The notes below the pieces were generated by a model, which was given only the letters and a program-made list of their open reading frames with translations, was not told the DNA's origin and did no database searches. From JBBSBY01 sp038205805 (GTDB taxonomy: Bacteria; Desulfobacterota; Desulfomonilia; Desulfomonilales; Desulfomonilaceae): a stretch of 64,000 nt of DNA. The DNA is taken from NCBI GenBank assembly GCA_038205805.1, contig JBBRBO010000008.1:1-64000 (forward strand), given 5' to 3'. The position numbers and the translations under genes were made by a program. Shown here piece after piece: positions 33,618 through 43,521 of this stretch (position 1 is its first letter; each line of letters starts with the position of its first letter).

Positions 33618-35243
33618 ATGGACAAACTGCAAACGTATAAAAAAAAGCGGCATTTTACCATAACGGATGAACCTGAGGGTGAGGTGGCGAAATCCTCGGA
33701 ACAACTCATGTTCGTTATTCAGAAACACGACGCTCGGCGTCTGCATTATGATTTTCGCTTGGAAGTAGGCGGAGTGCTTAAATCCTGGGCGGTCCCTAAA
33801 GGCCCAAGCATGGACCCGGCGGTCAAGCGCCTTGCAGTGGCCACGGAGGACCATCCCCTCGCTTACGCCGACTTCGAGGGTAAGATCCCCCAAGGCGAGT
33901 ACGGCGGCGGCGCAGTGATCGTCTGGGACAAAGGGATCTACAGGAACATGACCCAGAAGAACGGCCGCCACTTGACCATGGAACAAGGACTCGAACACGG
34001 CCACGTTACTGTGTGGCTCCAAGGCGAAAAGGTGCGGGGAGCCTTCTCGTTGAACCGATTCGCCCAAGGGCGGCAAGACCAGTGGCTCCTCGTCAAGAAA
34101 AAGGACGAGGAGGCAAACCCGAAGCTCGACCTCGAGGCAAGCAGACCCGAATCGGTATATTCAGGCGCGACCGTCGAGGGCATCGCTTCTCAACCCCGTT
34201 TGGGTCGCAGCAAAGACATCGTTCACGCGGCGGCCAAGCTTAAGAAGGGCCGAGCGGCGCCCATGCCGGAGCGCATCGAACCGATGTTGGCCGTACTTGC
34301 CGAAATGCCGCAGGATCAATCCCTGTACGGTTTCGAGTACAAATGGGACGGTATTCGTCTGACGCTCTATTGGGACGGTCGCAAGCTCCGCCTCGATAGC
34401 CGCAATCTCATTGATGTAACCTTCCGCTGGCCGGAACTTCAGGGGATATGCGACCTCCTCGGGGAAACCACAACCGTGCTCGACGGCGAGTTGGTGGCCC
34501 TCGACAGCAGCGGCAAGGTGAGCTTCAGCGCTCTGTCACAACGCATGCTCTTGTCCAAGCCGCCCTCTAAAAGCGCCATAGAGGCCACCCCTGTGACGTA
34601 CATGCTCTTTGACGTCCTGTTTCTCGCGGGCAAGGATTTGACGCATTTGCCCTACGTGGAACGACGCACGATCCTGGAGAGCTTAAAACTGAACGCTGAG
34701 CGATGGCAAACCCCGGCGTATCACTCCGGGATAGGCGACGAGATTTTCGCCGTAGCCAAACAGAACGCCATCGAGGGCGTTGTAGCAAAGGAACTGGCCG
34801 GAGTCTACGAACCTGGCCGGCGAAGCGATACCTGGTTGAAGATCAAAACCGTTAACCGACAGGAACTGGTGATCGGCGGGTGGCTTCCCGAAAAAGGCGA
34901 GATCGAGAATGGAGTGGGCGCTTTGCTCATGGGCTACTATGACGCCTCCGGGGAGTTCGTCTTTGCCGGCAAAGTGGGAACCGGGTTCGATGACAAGGAC
35001 CGTCAGGATCTCAGGCGACGACTGGAGCCGCTGGCCGAGGCGACCAACCCCTTCAACGAAAAGGTGAAATATCCCGGCGTTCTGTTCGTCCGGCCTGAAC
35101 TGGTCGCTGAGATCGAGTTTCGAGAATGGACCACCGCCTACCGTCTACGTCATGGCTCATTCAAAGGGCTGAGAAACGACAAGGCGGCGGCTCAGGTGGT
35201 TATCGAGCGAGCAAAGCCTAAGCCTGCACGAAAGCGCGTATGA
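33618..35243 (+). CDS. ligD: LigD-type ATP-dependent DNA ligase with 3'-phosphoesterase domain
   Basis: A non-homologous end-joining type enzyme of 541 aa. The N-terminal phosphoesterase domain (about 25-165) shows FVIQKHDARRLHYDFRLE and HPLAYADFEGKIPQGEYG. The ligase domain has the adenylated Lys242 in YKWDG, then LDGELVAL, GVVAKEL and WLKIKTV, and an OB fold at the end. The polymerase domain, fused in many LigD proteins, is absent here but is encoded by the next gene with a 4-nt overlap. No Ku gene is in the window. Confidence 0.93.
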   Translation: MDKLQTYKKKRHFTITDEPEGEVAKSSEQLMFVIQKHDARRLHYDFRLEVGGVLKSWAVPKGPSMDPAVKRLAVATEDHPLAYADFEGKIPQGEYGGGAVIVWDKGIYRNMTQKNGRHLTMEQGLEHGHVTVWLQGEKVRGAFSLNRFAQGRQDQWLLVKKKDEEANPKLDLEASRPESVYSGATVEGIASQPRLGRSKDIVHAAAKLKKGRAAPMPERIEPMLAVLAEMPQDQSLYGFEYKWDGIRLTLYWDGRKLRLDSRNLIDVTFRWPELQGICDLLGETTTVLDGELVALDSSGKVSFSALSQRMLLSKPPSKSAIEATPVTYMLFDVLFLAGKDLTHLPYVERRTILESLKLNAERWQTPAYHSGIGDEIFAVAKQNAIEGVVAKELAGVYEPGRRSDTWLKIKTVNRQELVIGGWLPEKGEIENGVGALLMGYYDASGEFVFAGKVGTGFDDKDRQDLRRRLEPLAEATNPFNEKVKYPGVLFVRPELVAEIEFREWTTAYRLRHGSFKGLRNDKAAAQVVIERAKPKPARKRV

Positions 35244-36205
35244 TCTACAGGTTCATATCTCATAATTATTCATTCAAGCTTCGTGAAGAGGATCGACAAG
35301 TGCCTAAAGAACAAGCATTTACCGTCGGCGGAAAAACGTTGCAACTGAGTAACTTGGCGAAGATCTACTACCCGGAGTCCGGCTTCACCAAAGGGCACAT
35401 GATAGACTACTACGTCAAGATAAGCGAAGTGTTGCTCCCACATTTGAAGGATAGGGCGCTCACCTTGAAGCGTTACCCGGACGGTGTTGAAGCGCCGTTT
35501 TTCTATGAAAAAGAATGTCCTAGCCACCATCCTGAGTGGATGGAAACCGTTACTGTGCCGGGTCGTCACAACGACGTAAACCACTGCGTCATAACGGACG
35601 TGGCGGGCCTGGTATGGGTGGCGAACCTCGGTTCCATCGAGCTGCATACATCGCTGTCACGGGTCGGCGACCGCGCCTCACCCACAATGATGGTGTTCGA
35701 TCTTGACCCAGGAGCCCCTGCCGGCCTTTTACAATGCCTGGAAGTCGCGTTCAAACTCAAGGAGGTGTTCGACCAATTCGGGCTGGAGGTCTTCCCGAAG
35801 GTTTCCGGGGGCAAGGGCCTGCATCTATACGTACCGCTCAACACGCCTGCGAGCTATGACGACACAAAGGCGTTCGCCCACGCCGTGGCGCAGCTCCTGG
35901 AGAAGACGAACAAAGACCTTGTTACATCCACCATGCGGAAAGATGCTCGGGTAGGGAAGATTCTCGTGGATTGGAGCCAAAACGACGAGCACAAGACCAC
36001 CGTGTGTGTCTACTCTTTGCGAGCCCGCCCGAGACCCACGGTTTCGGCGCCGGTCACCTGGGATGAACTCAAGCGCGCCCGGAAAAAGGGCAGCGTGGTT
36101 TCTTTGCTTCTGGAGGGGGATACCGTAGTAAAGCGCGTGGAGAAGAGTGGGGATCTCTTTGCAGCGCTCAGCACCCTCGAGCAGACGCTCCCGAAGCTGC
36201 ACTAG
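35240..36205 (+). CDS. LigD-type polymerase/primase (separate ORF)
   Basis: The archaeo-eukaryotic primase-fold polymerase that fills ends before joining by LigD; 321 aa from ATG 35240. Family motifs: TLQLSNLAKIYYPESGFTKG, metal-binding DLD (Asp154, Asp156), SGGKGLHLYVPL, and LVDWSQND for the third acidic residue. The ATG overlaps the ligase stop (ATGA), giving translational coupling. An alternative GTG at 35300 has AGAGGA 7 nt upstream and would trim 20 atypical residues, so the true start is open. Ligase and polymerase are split rather than fused. Confidence 0.9.
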   Translation: MIYRFISHNYSFKLREEDRQVPKEQAFTVGGKTLQLSNLAKIYYPESGFTKGHMIDYYVKISEVLLPHLKDRALTLKRYPDGVEAPFFYEKECPSHHPEWMETVTVPGRHNDVNHCVITDVAGLVWVANLGSIELHTSLSRVGDRASPTMMVFDLDPGAPAGLLQCLEVAFKLKEVFDQFGLEVFPKVSGGKGLHLYVPLNTPASYDDTKAFAHAVAQLLEKTNKDLVTSTMRKDARVGKILVDWSQNDEHKTTVCVYSLRARPRPTVSAPVTWDELKRARKKGSVVSLLLEGDTVVKRVEKSGDLFAALSTLEQTLPKLH

Positions 36206-36370
36206 CGTCGCAGGGGTTCGTTACGGGATGAGGTCCGCAGGCGCGCGCTGGCGACTCGGCTGCGGTGTGCTCCATACGTTCATGTGACCCGCACAAATCC
36301 GTTTGGACCGCTGCGTTTGAACCACTAGGTGCGCTGTGAGAGACGGGCCATGCGATGCTACACAGACGAC

Positions 36371-37330
36371 TTACTTGTAGAAGAGCTTGTAAAAGTCTCC
36401 GTAGAGATACGCGGTGTTCGTGGAGGTCCCGGACAGGCCTGTGAACTGCCCCGCTGAATTGGCGTACTTGCCGTACACGGCTTTGAAGGAATCCTCGAAC
36501 GCATTGAGCGCTGTAGACCCGTAATCGCTGCGCAATTGGCCTTCCTTGAGCCGCAAGGTGGTCAGCAGGTTTCTGAGCTTGGTGGAGGGAGCGCCGCGAA
36601 GGTCATCGGTGAGATACGACCCGGCCGCCCGCAAGTTCCAGATGGCCAAGACCGCGTCGGAATGCGCTTTGGGGTCCTGATACGCCGCTCCTGTTTGCGC
36701 CCACGTAAAAGTTTTGTCCATGGCCTGAGAGTAATATTTTACCTGACTTCGGATGTATGACGCGGACATGGTTCCCGATGCCTTGTGATCCGCCCATCCG
36801 TAGACGCAATCACCGGCGTACCAGGCCAAGGCCTCGGTGAGAAACGTGAGCTGACTTTGGATGGCGGGGCTCCAGCGGTCGGCCTTGGCGTAGTTGAAGA
36901 ACATGATGTGGGCCGTCTCGTGGGCGATGGTGTTGCCCCATGCTGCGTAAGGTTCCGATTTCAAATAGTTGGTGTTGAGAAATACGCAGGAATTGAGGGC
37001 GTTCCTACCGGGTGACATATACCCGTAGGCGCCGTCCTTTTCATTGTAGAGCACGAGATTGAGTTTACCCAACTGCGACGGATACCGGTAATCGTAGCCA
37101 ATCACGGAGAGAGCTGCGTTGTAGGCCTTGGGGAGGTAGCTTTCTATTCCACGGGCGTAGGTCAAGGCGTTCGCGTCCGCGGGCTTATAGTAGATGTTGT
37201 AATACGGCGTGGAATAGAGGCTGTAATTCGGCGCCGCCCCGTATGCGACCGTGGTGAATACAAGCAGGAAACAGACCAGCAGTGCGATGACTCGCGGCCA
37301 TTTATAGCGTCCGCTGCGGTGAAGTGACAT
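36371..37330 (-). CDS. Secreted HExxH metallopeptidase-like protein (Peptidase MA type)
   Basis: A 319-aa exported protein. The signal peptide runs to VAYGA (about residue 31). The zinc-peptidase motif HETAH is at 137-141, and the downstream Glu in FLTEALAWYAGD fits a gluzincin third ligand. TSPYYNIYYK-like strands and the overall length resemble the MA-like peptidase group. ATG 37330 was chosen for AAGG 7 nt upstream and a better signal peptide than the longer frame. Its substrate is unknown. Confidence 0.78.
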   Translation of the reverse strand: MSLHRSGRYKWPRVIALLVCFLLVFTTVAYGAAPNYSLYSTPYYNIYYKPADANALTYARGIESYLPKAYNAALSVIGYDYRYPSQLGKLNLVLYNEKDGAYGYMSPGRNALNSCVFLNTNYLKSEPYAAWGNTIAHETAHIMFFNYAKADRWSPAIQSQLTFLTEALAWYAGDCVYGWADHKASGTMSASYIRSQVKYYSQAMDKTFTWAQTGAAYQDPKAHSDAVLAIWNLRAAGSYLTDDLRGAPSTKLRNLLTTLRLKEGQLRSDYGSTALNAFEDSFKAVYGKYANSAGQFTGLSGTSTNTAYLYGDFYKLFYK

Positions 37331-37816
37331 AGGCAAACCTTTGCGAAACGGCATCGAAGCCGTTAACAAGCCTCCCCTGTCACCTCCCTCCTGCTTGTTT
37401 AGGTGATTGAGCCCAAAGGGCGTGTATTGTTCGAAGAATAAGCCTTACATTATCATCAATTCAGTGAGAAATCCAGAAAAAGGTCAGGGTTCGCATGAGA
37501 AAGCTAATGGAAATGAGGAGTTAGCAGGTAGCTTAAAACGCTAAGTGTTCTTGAAACTGTCGGTAAAACGGGAGCTTTTTGGGTTTCACGGGAAGAGTTT
37601 CTATGGAGCTTATGTAACGTGTTGCAATAACGTAATTTTGGCAGTGGAATGCAAGTAAATAGTCATGGTGTGGTGAAAAAGCAGCATTGCTAATTAGTTA
37701 TAGCCAACTGTGTAGCGATGCCTCCGGGGTCGGGGTAACATGGTCTGAACCATTGGACCTCTTAGGCGAACTAATCTCACCAGAGTGGCGATTCGGCTGC
37801 CGCACGCGCAGCATTA
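37331..37816. other. Intergenic, A+T-rich, no gene seen
   Basis: About 485 bp upstream of the peptidase gene and downstream of the FAD oxidase, both on the minus strand. It has lower G+C than its surroundings and only very short ORFs, with no repeat-family sequence. Confidence 0.5.
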
Positions 37817-39400
37817 TCAAAGGGTATTTCCGCGGTTCAGCAGCATATTGGGGTCAAGCGCGCTCTTGACGGCTCTGATGTGGTCCAGGGTAGCCTTACT
37901 CGCCATCAACTCAAATAGGGGCTTCTTAAGCTTACCGATGCCGTGCTCACCTGAAACGGTTCCTCCCATTGCGATGGTTTGGGCGGCCAAGTCCTTCAGA
38001 ATTGCACGAAAGTCCTTCAGTTCGTCGGCGTCGTCGGGCATCAGATTGGCATGAAGATGAGCGTTACCGATGTGCCCGAAGACATACGTGCGTCCCTCTG
38101 GGAGCGCGTCATGGAGTTCAAGGAATCCCTCAAGGTGGCGCATAGGGACGGCGCAGTCCGACGCGGCCTTGGTAAGTCCCGGGCGAATGCGTTTGTTCAG
38201 CAGCTCCGGGACCGCCCGTCGTTCGATTATCATGGCACGAACCTGGTTTTCGGCCACAGCCGCCTCGATCTCTAGGGGATAACCATGATCGGCCATCAGC
38301 TCTTGGAAATCGGTCCATTGCTCGAGGTATGAGTCGGCGCCCGTTCCGGGCCGGTATTCCTGCTCTATGTAGAGTCGGCCATAGAGACTCGGGGCACTGC
38401 GATCCGACACCAGCCGGGAGGTTGCGGCGTCGAACCACTCCATACAAGCGGGGCGTATGAGATTCAGGCGCTCAGCGGCGGCGGGACTTGTGACGAGCGC
38501 AAATACCTTGCTGAGGTCCGCATCGGAGTTCGTGCAAACTGCCTCTTCTCGTTCGGGGTGGGTGAACATGTCTAATACCTGCACGAGCGCCACAATGGTT
38601 CGGCGATCCGGGACCAGGATCATGAGAGAGAAAAAAAGATCTCTCAGAGGGAGCAATCTTGTGCGAATGTTGACGATCACCCCGAAGAGGCCTTCCGTGC
38701 CGATGAACAGATCCACAAGATCCATGGGCTTGGAAAGCCACAAGCCCGCGGCGGACTTCAGGTCGCGCCAGGACGGCGAAATCTCCGGCGATAGAGGAAT
38801 AGCTATGTCATGAGCGAGCCGAGGGTAGGGCAAGGATGCGGGGATGACGAGCGTGTCATCGCGGCATAGAACGTCCCCGCGTCGGATGTCGATCAACTCG
38901 CCTGTGGGGAGAACGACTTGCAGTCCGTCGACGTAATCCCTGGTTGGGCCGTACAGGTAGCTCAGGGCGCCTGAGGCGTTACACGCAACCGTCCCACCGA
39001 TGGAGGCTATGTTCTGGGATGTGGGGTCCGGGGGATAAAAGAGCCCCAGGGCCTCCACTGAGCGTTTGTAGTCCAGCAGGATGGTCCCCGGACGTACTAG
39101 GGCGGCGTCTTGCGGTGAAACGCCCGTCAGCCCGCTGAGGTCCAAGACCACTCCGCCTTGGGGCGTGGAGGCTCCCGTGACCGAGGTCTGCATGGCGATT
39201 GTGGTGACCGGTATGCGATAGCGGTTCGCTGCCGTGAGAACGGTCTGGACCTGCGCAGCGTCGGTGGGTCGCACCCAGGCGTCCGCGTAGCCCGTGTATC
39301 GAGACTCATCATAGAGCTTATCATCGAGCGGCGCCTGCGGAACGGGAACGCCGGCGGTCTCGCAAACGCCAAGAAAGCGACTGATATCGTATAGATTCAT
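37817..39400 (-). CDS. FAD-linked oxidase, GlcD/D-lactate dehydrogenase family
   Basis: A 2-hydroxyacid dehydrogenase-type flavoprotein of 527 aa. The N-terminal FAD-binding PCMH fold has VRPTDAAQVQTVLTAAN, TGASTPQGGVVLDLSGL and IGGTVACNASG. The C-terminal substrate/FAD domain ends with FGHIGNAHLHANL and GTVSGEHGIGKLKK, both typical. Likely substrates are glycolate or D-lactate, passing electrons to an Fe-S partner; no partner gene is adjacent. ATG 39400 (MNLYDISRF) is preferred to the longer frame. Confidence 0.9.
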   Translation of the reverse strand: MNLYDISRFLGVCETAGVPVPQAPLDDKLYDESRYTGYADAWVRPTDAAQVQTVLTAANRYRIPVTTIAMQTSVTGASTPQGGVVLDLSGLTGVSPQDAALVRPGTILLDYKRSVEALGLFYPPDPTSQNIASIGGTVACNASGALSYLYGPTRDYVDGLQVVLPTGELIDIRRGDVLCRDDTLVIPASLPYPRLAHDIAIPLSPEISPSWRDLKSAAGLWLSKPMDLVDLFIGTEGLFGVIVNIRTRLLPLRDLFFSLMILVPDRRTIVALVQVLDMFTHPEREEAVCTNSDADLSKVFALVTSPAAAERLNLIRPACMEWFDAATSRLVSDRSAPSLYGRLYIEQEYRPGTGADSYLEQWTDFQELMADHGYPLEIEAAVAENQVRAMIIERRAVPELLNKRIRPGLTKAASDCAVPMRHLEGFLELHDALPEGRTYVFGHIGNAHLHANLMPDDADELKDFRAILKDLAAQTIAMGGTVSGEHGIGKLKKPLFELMASKATLDHIRAVKSALDPNMLLNRGNTL

Positions 39401-39882
39401 GAATGACGTGTTACCGGAACGAAAGCAAAGACGCAAGTGGGCAAAGACCCCCCGAGCGACTCGATACGGGACGCTGAACGGAGTTTTTGCTATGAACCTG
39501 GATTTTGCAAGTGACTCTCCAGGATTCCAGAAAGGTATCGGAACTCTAATCGGTTATGACAAAAAAATATGATACTTTCTAAGTTCTACAGAGGTTTGAC
39601 ATAACAGGCTGTTATAACGAAGCCTACCAAAACTTCGGAAGCCTGCTTGCAAAATCTAGGATGAAGCTCATTTCGGGACGCGCTCACCACAGCGGTAGCG
39701 GCATCAACCGTGACGCAGCGATTACCCAAGGGGGCGGACCATAACAAATGGAAATCACGATCTAAATGTAAATTGTGCTCTCGGCGCACGCATAGCGTCT
39801 CTACCAGGTATGCGCCGCCCCCCAGGCAAAGTGAACTTCAAAGAGTGATAAGTATGGACGCTTGGAAATGCGCCCTTCGTCG
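39401..39882. other. Intergenic, no gene seen
   Basis: About 480 bp upstream of the FAD oxidase and downstream of the IHF/HU gene, both minus strand. Only short unsupported ORFs. It should hold the oxidase promoter; none was identified with confidence. Confidence 0.45.
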
Positions 39883-40167
39883 TTAGCCTTCCGTCTTGAC
39901 CGTTTCCCGCAGGGATTTTGCAGGATAGAATCGCGGTAGACGCATCGCGGGGATGATCATGTTTTCGCCGGTTCGCGGATTGACGCCTCTTCTAGGGTTC
40001 GTCTCGATGACCTTAAATGTTCCCAGATCCGAGATGCGAATCTTGCCTGTGGAGTTCTTCAGTGAGTCGTGAATGGTGTCGATGAGGACTTCCAACACCT
40101 GATTGGCCACTTTCTTGGGTATATCGGCACGTGATGAAATCAAGCTGACCAATTCCGGTCTCGTCAT
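39883..40167 (-). CDS. IHF/HU-family DNA-binding protein
   Basis: A 94-aa nucleoid protein that bends DNA as a dimer. It starts with the helical MTRPELVSLISSRADIPKK, then GKIRISDLGTFKV, and the DNA-contacting beta-arm with NPRRGVNPRTGENMIIPA around the conserved Pro, ending FYPAKSLRETV. It resembles IHF alpha more than HU. IHF would assist sigma-54 promoters such as those in this window. AGGAGGG-like sequence lies upstream of the ATG. The 400-bp gap that follows (40168-40569) shows no gene. Confidence 0.93.
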   Translation of the reverse strand: MTRPELVSLISSRADIPKKVANQVLEVLIDTIHDSLKNSTGKIRISDLGTFKVIETNPRRGVNPRTGENMIIPAMRLPRFYPAKSLRETVKTEG

Positions 40168-40569
40168 GGCGCCTCCCTCCTTGTAACAGGAAAATAATTC
40201 CCCACGGATTGGCGCGCTTTAGAAGCGATCTATTCATGGGGTGACAAACGCATCGGGTTTACGATGTACTGAAAAAATGTGCAATCGCGGGACCAAGAGC
40301 CCTTTTTATGAACAGAGGCTCTGAAAGCGCTCTGCTCAAGCGTATTCCTCGGCATAAAACTTGCTCGTAGGCAAGATTGTTGGCTGGAACGTCCACATTG
40401 TGTGCGTATGTGCGATGGACCGCTTTCCCAGCGGGTCCGTTGCGCCAAATCCGCCTGCCGCCGCGTAAGGCTGGTAACGCGATTCAAGTTGCGATATACT
40501 CTGCAGTTCAGTTGAGCGGCGCCATGAATAAGCACGCTCCTACACTTTACCACGAGAGATTGAGGGGAT

Positions 40570-40983
40570 ATGCAGAGAACGCTGTCGATTATTAAACCGG
40601 ATGGGGTCCAAAAAAACCTCATTGGAGACGTGATTAAGGTTTTCCAAGATAACGGATTGCGTATCATCGCAATGAAGATGAAGCTGCTCAGTAAACAAGA
40701 GGCTGAGGGGTTTTACTACGTGCATAAAGAACGTCCTTTTTTTGGCGAGCTGGTGGAATTCATGACATCCAGCCCTTTGGTTCTCATCATCCTCGAGGGT
40801 GAAAACGCCATTGCGGCCAACCGTAAGATAATGGGCGCCACTGACCCGAACGAGGCCGAAGCCGGAACAATCCGCGCCATGTGGGCCGACAGCAAACAAA
40901 ATAACATCGTGCACGGCTCCGATTCCGAAGAGAGCGCGGCCTTTGAAACCGGGTACTTCTTCGCAGGTATAGAAATTTTCTAA
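40570..40983 (+). CDS. ndk: Nucleoside diphosphate kinase
   Basis: Transfers the gamma phosphate between nucleoside triphosphates via a phospho-histidine; 137 aa, standard length. It starts QRTLSIIKPDGVQKNLIG. Active-site His115 is in NNIVHGSDS, with GATDPNEAEAGTIR before it. The segment just ahead of the histidine (ADSKQNN) differs from the commoner GIDIGRN version but is a known kind of variation. GAGGGG lies 5 nt before the ATG. Confidence 0.96.
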   Translation: MQRTLSIIKPDGVQKNLIGDVIKVFQDNGLRIIAMKMKLLSKQEAEGFYYVHKERPFFGELVEFMTSSPLVLIILEGENAIAANRKIMGATDPNEAEAGTIRAMWADSKQNNIVHGSDSEESAAFETGYFFAGIEIF

Positions 40984-41160
40984 TGCCGCGTCGGCTTTGA
41001 GGCCGCTCTGCACCGAGTGCCCATAGGAGGGGACTCATCTCTCCTCCGAATGCCCAATGGGCGGCCGAGTTTCGTCGAGGGCTATCGAGATATCGTGGGG
41101 TAGATTCCCCCCTCCGACGGGCGCTCTTCAGCTCAGGCGAACGGACTGTGTTCTCCACTT

Positions 41161-41383
41161 ATTCCGAAGTGCTTTCACAAGAGTAAGATCGGCGGAGCTT
41201 TTGTTCCAAAGCAGGTTTTTTCAACCTCTTTCTATGGATGTATGATAATCGCCGAAAGCGGCATTTTCTCGCTGAGAAAAGCCGGTTTCGGCAATTGCAA
41301 AATGTCTTGGAGAGGGGTTTGGGACCCGTCCTTTCTTTCAAGAAGGTTCTCCCCACTATTACTTCTTTGATTCGGCATTGTGT
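41161..41383 (-). repeat. Dispersed about 220-bp hairpin element, copy C
   Basis: Reverse orientation, between ndk and rlmN. It runs from ATTCCGAAGTGC to GGCATTGTGT. The hairpin end has decayed: GGACCCGTCC replaces one arm, while GAAGGTTCTCCCC is kept. Both end sequences are a little degenerate, so this is an older copy. The rest of the 461-bp gap holds nothing recognisable. Confidence 0.82.
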
Positions 41384-41444
41384 CAGGCGCAGAACTCCCC
41401 GGTCACAACGGTAACCGTATCAGAGGCGACAAACCATCACAAAC

Positions 41445-42551
41445 ATGAATGAGCAATCCTCAAAAAGCATTTCTGAAGCGCCGCCGAACCTCATTGGATT
41501 AACGCAAGAGGAACTGGAAACCTACCTTCAGGGCTTAGGTAAACAGAAATTTCGAGCGACCCAAATCATGAAATGGGTTCACGGCGCCATGGTGAATTCC
41601 TTCGAGGAAATGACCAACCTGGGGAAGGACTTCAGAGAAAACCTATCCCGGACCACGACCATTCACCTGCCGGAGGTTACGCTCGAAACAGCGTCAGCGG
41701 ACGGAACGCGCAAATTCCTCCTGGAGCTTGCCGACGGCGAGGCCATTGAGACGGTGCTCATTCCCGGGCCGGATCACGACACATTATGCGTGTCGTCCCA
41801 GGTGGGATGCGCAATGGGGTGCCGTTTCTGCCGCACGGCCGGCATGGGGTTCATCCGCAATCTCACCTCAGCGGAGATCGTGGGGCAATTGCTCCGTGTT
41901 CGCCGCGCCTCACCGGGGTCGCACATCACGAACATTGTATTCATGGGTATGGGAGAGCCCCTGGCTAATCTTGACAACGTGGCTCGCGCCATCCGCATCA
42001 TGACGAGTCCTAATGGGCCTCAGATCTCCTGGCGACACCTTACTGTGTCCACGTGCGGCCTTGTCCCTCAGATACGGCAATTGGGTGAAACCGTGCGCGC
42101 CAAACTCGCCGTGAGCCTGAACGCCACCACGGATGAGCAACGCTGCGCCATTATGCCCATCAACAAAAAGTATCCTATCGCCGAGCTGATGCGAGCCTTG
42201 GCTGAATACCCTTTGCCTCGTCGAGACAGAATCACCATCGAGTATGCCCTCATCCGCGGCCACAACGACTCGGATGCGGATGCGAAACGGCTTGTGCGGC
42301 TGCTCAATCCCATTCGAGCGAAGGTCAATCTCATACCCTTAAACGACGACGCAGTGTGCGATCTCAAGAGTTCGCTCCCTGAGCGGGCGCACAGATTTCA
42401 AAAGCTGCTGATGTCAAAGTCGCTCATGGCCATAATACGCAAGTCGCGGGGCAGAGACATCCTGGCCGCGTGCGGACAACTGGCCGCAGATCGAGGCAAA
42501 GCCCATGAGTGTTCCCATTGTAGATCTGATTCAGGCGCTCTCAAACCCTGA
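41445..42551 (+). CDS. rlmN: 23S rRNA (adenine-2503-C2)-methyltransferase RlmN
   Basis: A radical-SAM enzyme that methylates A2503 of 23S rRNA and some tRNAs; 368 aa. The iron-sulfur motif CAMGCRFC places Cys at 122, 126 and 129. GMGEPLANLDNV and VSTCGLVPQIR are typical, as is the late cysteine region that makes the transient methyl link (ILAACGQLAADRG). The ribosome site is weak. The next gene starts 47 nt before its stop in another frame. Confidence 0.96.
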   Translation: MNEQSSKSISEAPPNLIGLTQEELETYLQGLGKQKFRATQIMKWVHGAMVNSFEEMTNLGKDFRENLSRTTTIHLPEVTLETASADGTRKFLLELADGEAIETVLIPGPDHDTLCVSSQVGCAMGCRFCRTAGMGFIRNLTSAEIVGQLLRVRRASPGSHITNIVFMGMGEPLANLDNVARAIRIMTSPNGPQISWRHLTVSTCGLVPQIRQLGETVRAKLAVSLNATTDEQRCAIMPINKKYPIAELMRALAEYPLPRRDRITIEYALIRGHNDSDADAKRLVRLLNPIRAKVNLIPLNDDAVCDLKSSLPERAHRFQKLLMSKSLMAIIRKSRGRDILAACGQLAADRGKAHECSHCRSDSGALKP

Positions 42552-43521
42552 AATCTACCCGCATAAACCGGCGTCGGTGAGCGTGGTTCAAACCCACGCC
42601 TCCGTAGTGTTCATCGCCGGTGAGTTTGTTTATAAGATCAAGAAGCCACTTAATCTTCACTTTCTTGACTACTCCACGTTCGGAAAGCGCACACACTTCT
42701 GCAGTCTCGAGGTGAAGCTTAATTCCCGATATTCGACGGGTGTTTATCTGGGCGTGGTCTTCATTCACACGGGTCCGGCCGGCTTGACCCTTGAAGAAAT
42801 CGGCGACCCCGTGGAGTCGGCTCTGCTGATGCGGCACGTTCCCGAGGAATTGCTGCTCATCAATCAGATCAAGACTCACCTGCAGCCTATCGAGCTGGTG
42901 GAGCTGGTGGCGGACAGCATCGCCGGTTTCCATGCCGTGGCTGAGCGGAACCCGCACATTACGGAATTCGGTTCACCGTGCTGTATCCGCACAAATCTCC
43001 AAGAGAACTTCGACCAAACCGAGCGTCTGATAGGCCGCACGATTTCGAGGGAAATCTATGACGGCCTCCAGGCGGCCTCGGAGCTGTTCATGAGAAACCA
43101 TGAGGACTTGTTCCAAGCTCGGATGAGCAGGGGCTACATCAGGGATTGCCACGGCGACCTGCATTTGGACCATGTGCTCATGGGCGAAAGCGTCATGCTC
43201 TTGGATTGCATTGAGTTCAACCACAGGTTTCGGTATGGCGATACCGCCTCGGACATGGCTTTTCTCCTCATGGACCTCGATTTCCAGGGCTACCGGGAGG
43301 CCTCGCAAAAGGCCGCTCTGCGATACGCCAACGCTGCGGGGGACGAGAGCGCTTTGAAGCTCTTCCCGTTCTACAAATCGTATCGAGCCTTTGTCAGGGG
43401 CAAGGTCTGGGGCTTTGTGCTGGACGAGCCCGAGGTGGCCGCCCAGGCAAAAGAGGCTGCCGCACGCCTCTCACGCGACTATTTCGCCCTCGCCGCTCGA
43501 CTTCTCGGGGTGGCGGGCTGA
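42505..43521 (+). CDS. APH-fold phosphotransferase-like protein (COG2187 type)
   Basis: A 338-aa protein of the aminoglycoside-phosphotransferase-like fold. It has an N-lobe with KIKKPLNLHFLDYST, the catalytic loop CHGDLHLDHVLM and the metal-binding LLDCIEFN. In many relatives a P-loop kinase domain is fused at the C-terminus; it is missing here. The substrate is unknown, and antibiotic resistance should not be assumed. It starts at ATG 42505 inside the end of rlmN (47-nt overlap), so expression is probably coupled. Confidence 0.85.
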   Translation: MSVPIVDLIQALSNPEIYPHKPASVSVVQTHASVVFIAGEFVYKIKKPLNLHFLDYSTFGKRTHFCSLEVKLNSRYSTGVYLGVVFIHTGPAGLTLEEIGDPVESALLMRHVPEELLLINQIKTHLQPIELVELVADSIAGFHAVAERNPHITEFGSPCCIRTNLQENFDQTERLIGRTISREIYDGLQAASELFMRNHEDLFQARMSRGYIRDCHGDLHLDHVLMGESVMLLDCIEFNHRFRYGDTASDMAFLLMDLDFQGYREASQKAALRYANAAGDESALKLFPFYKSYRAFVRGKVWGFVLDEPEVAAQAKEAAARLSRDYFALAARLLGVAG

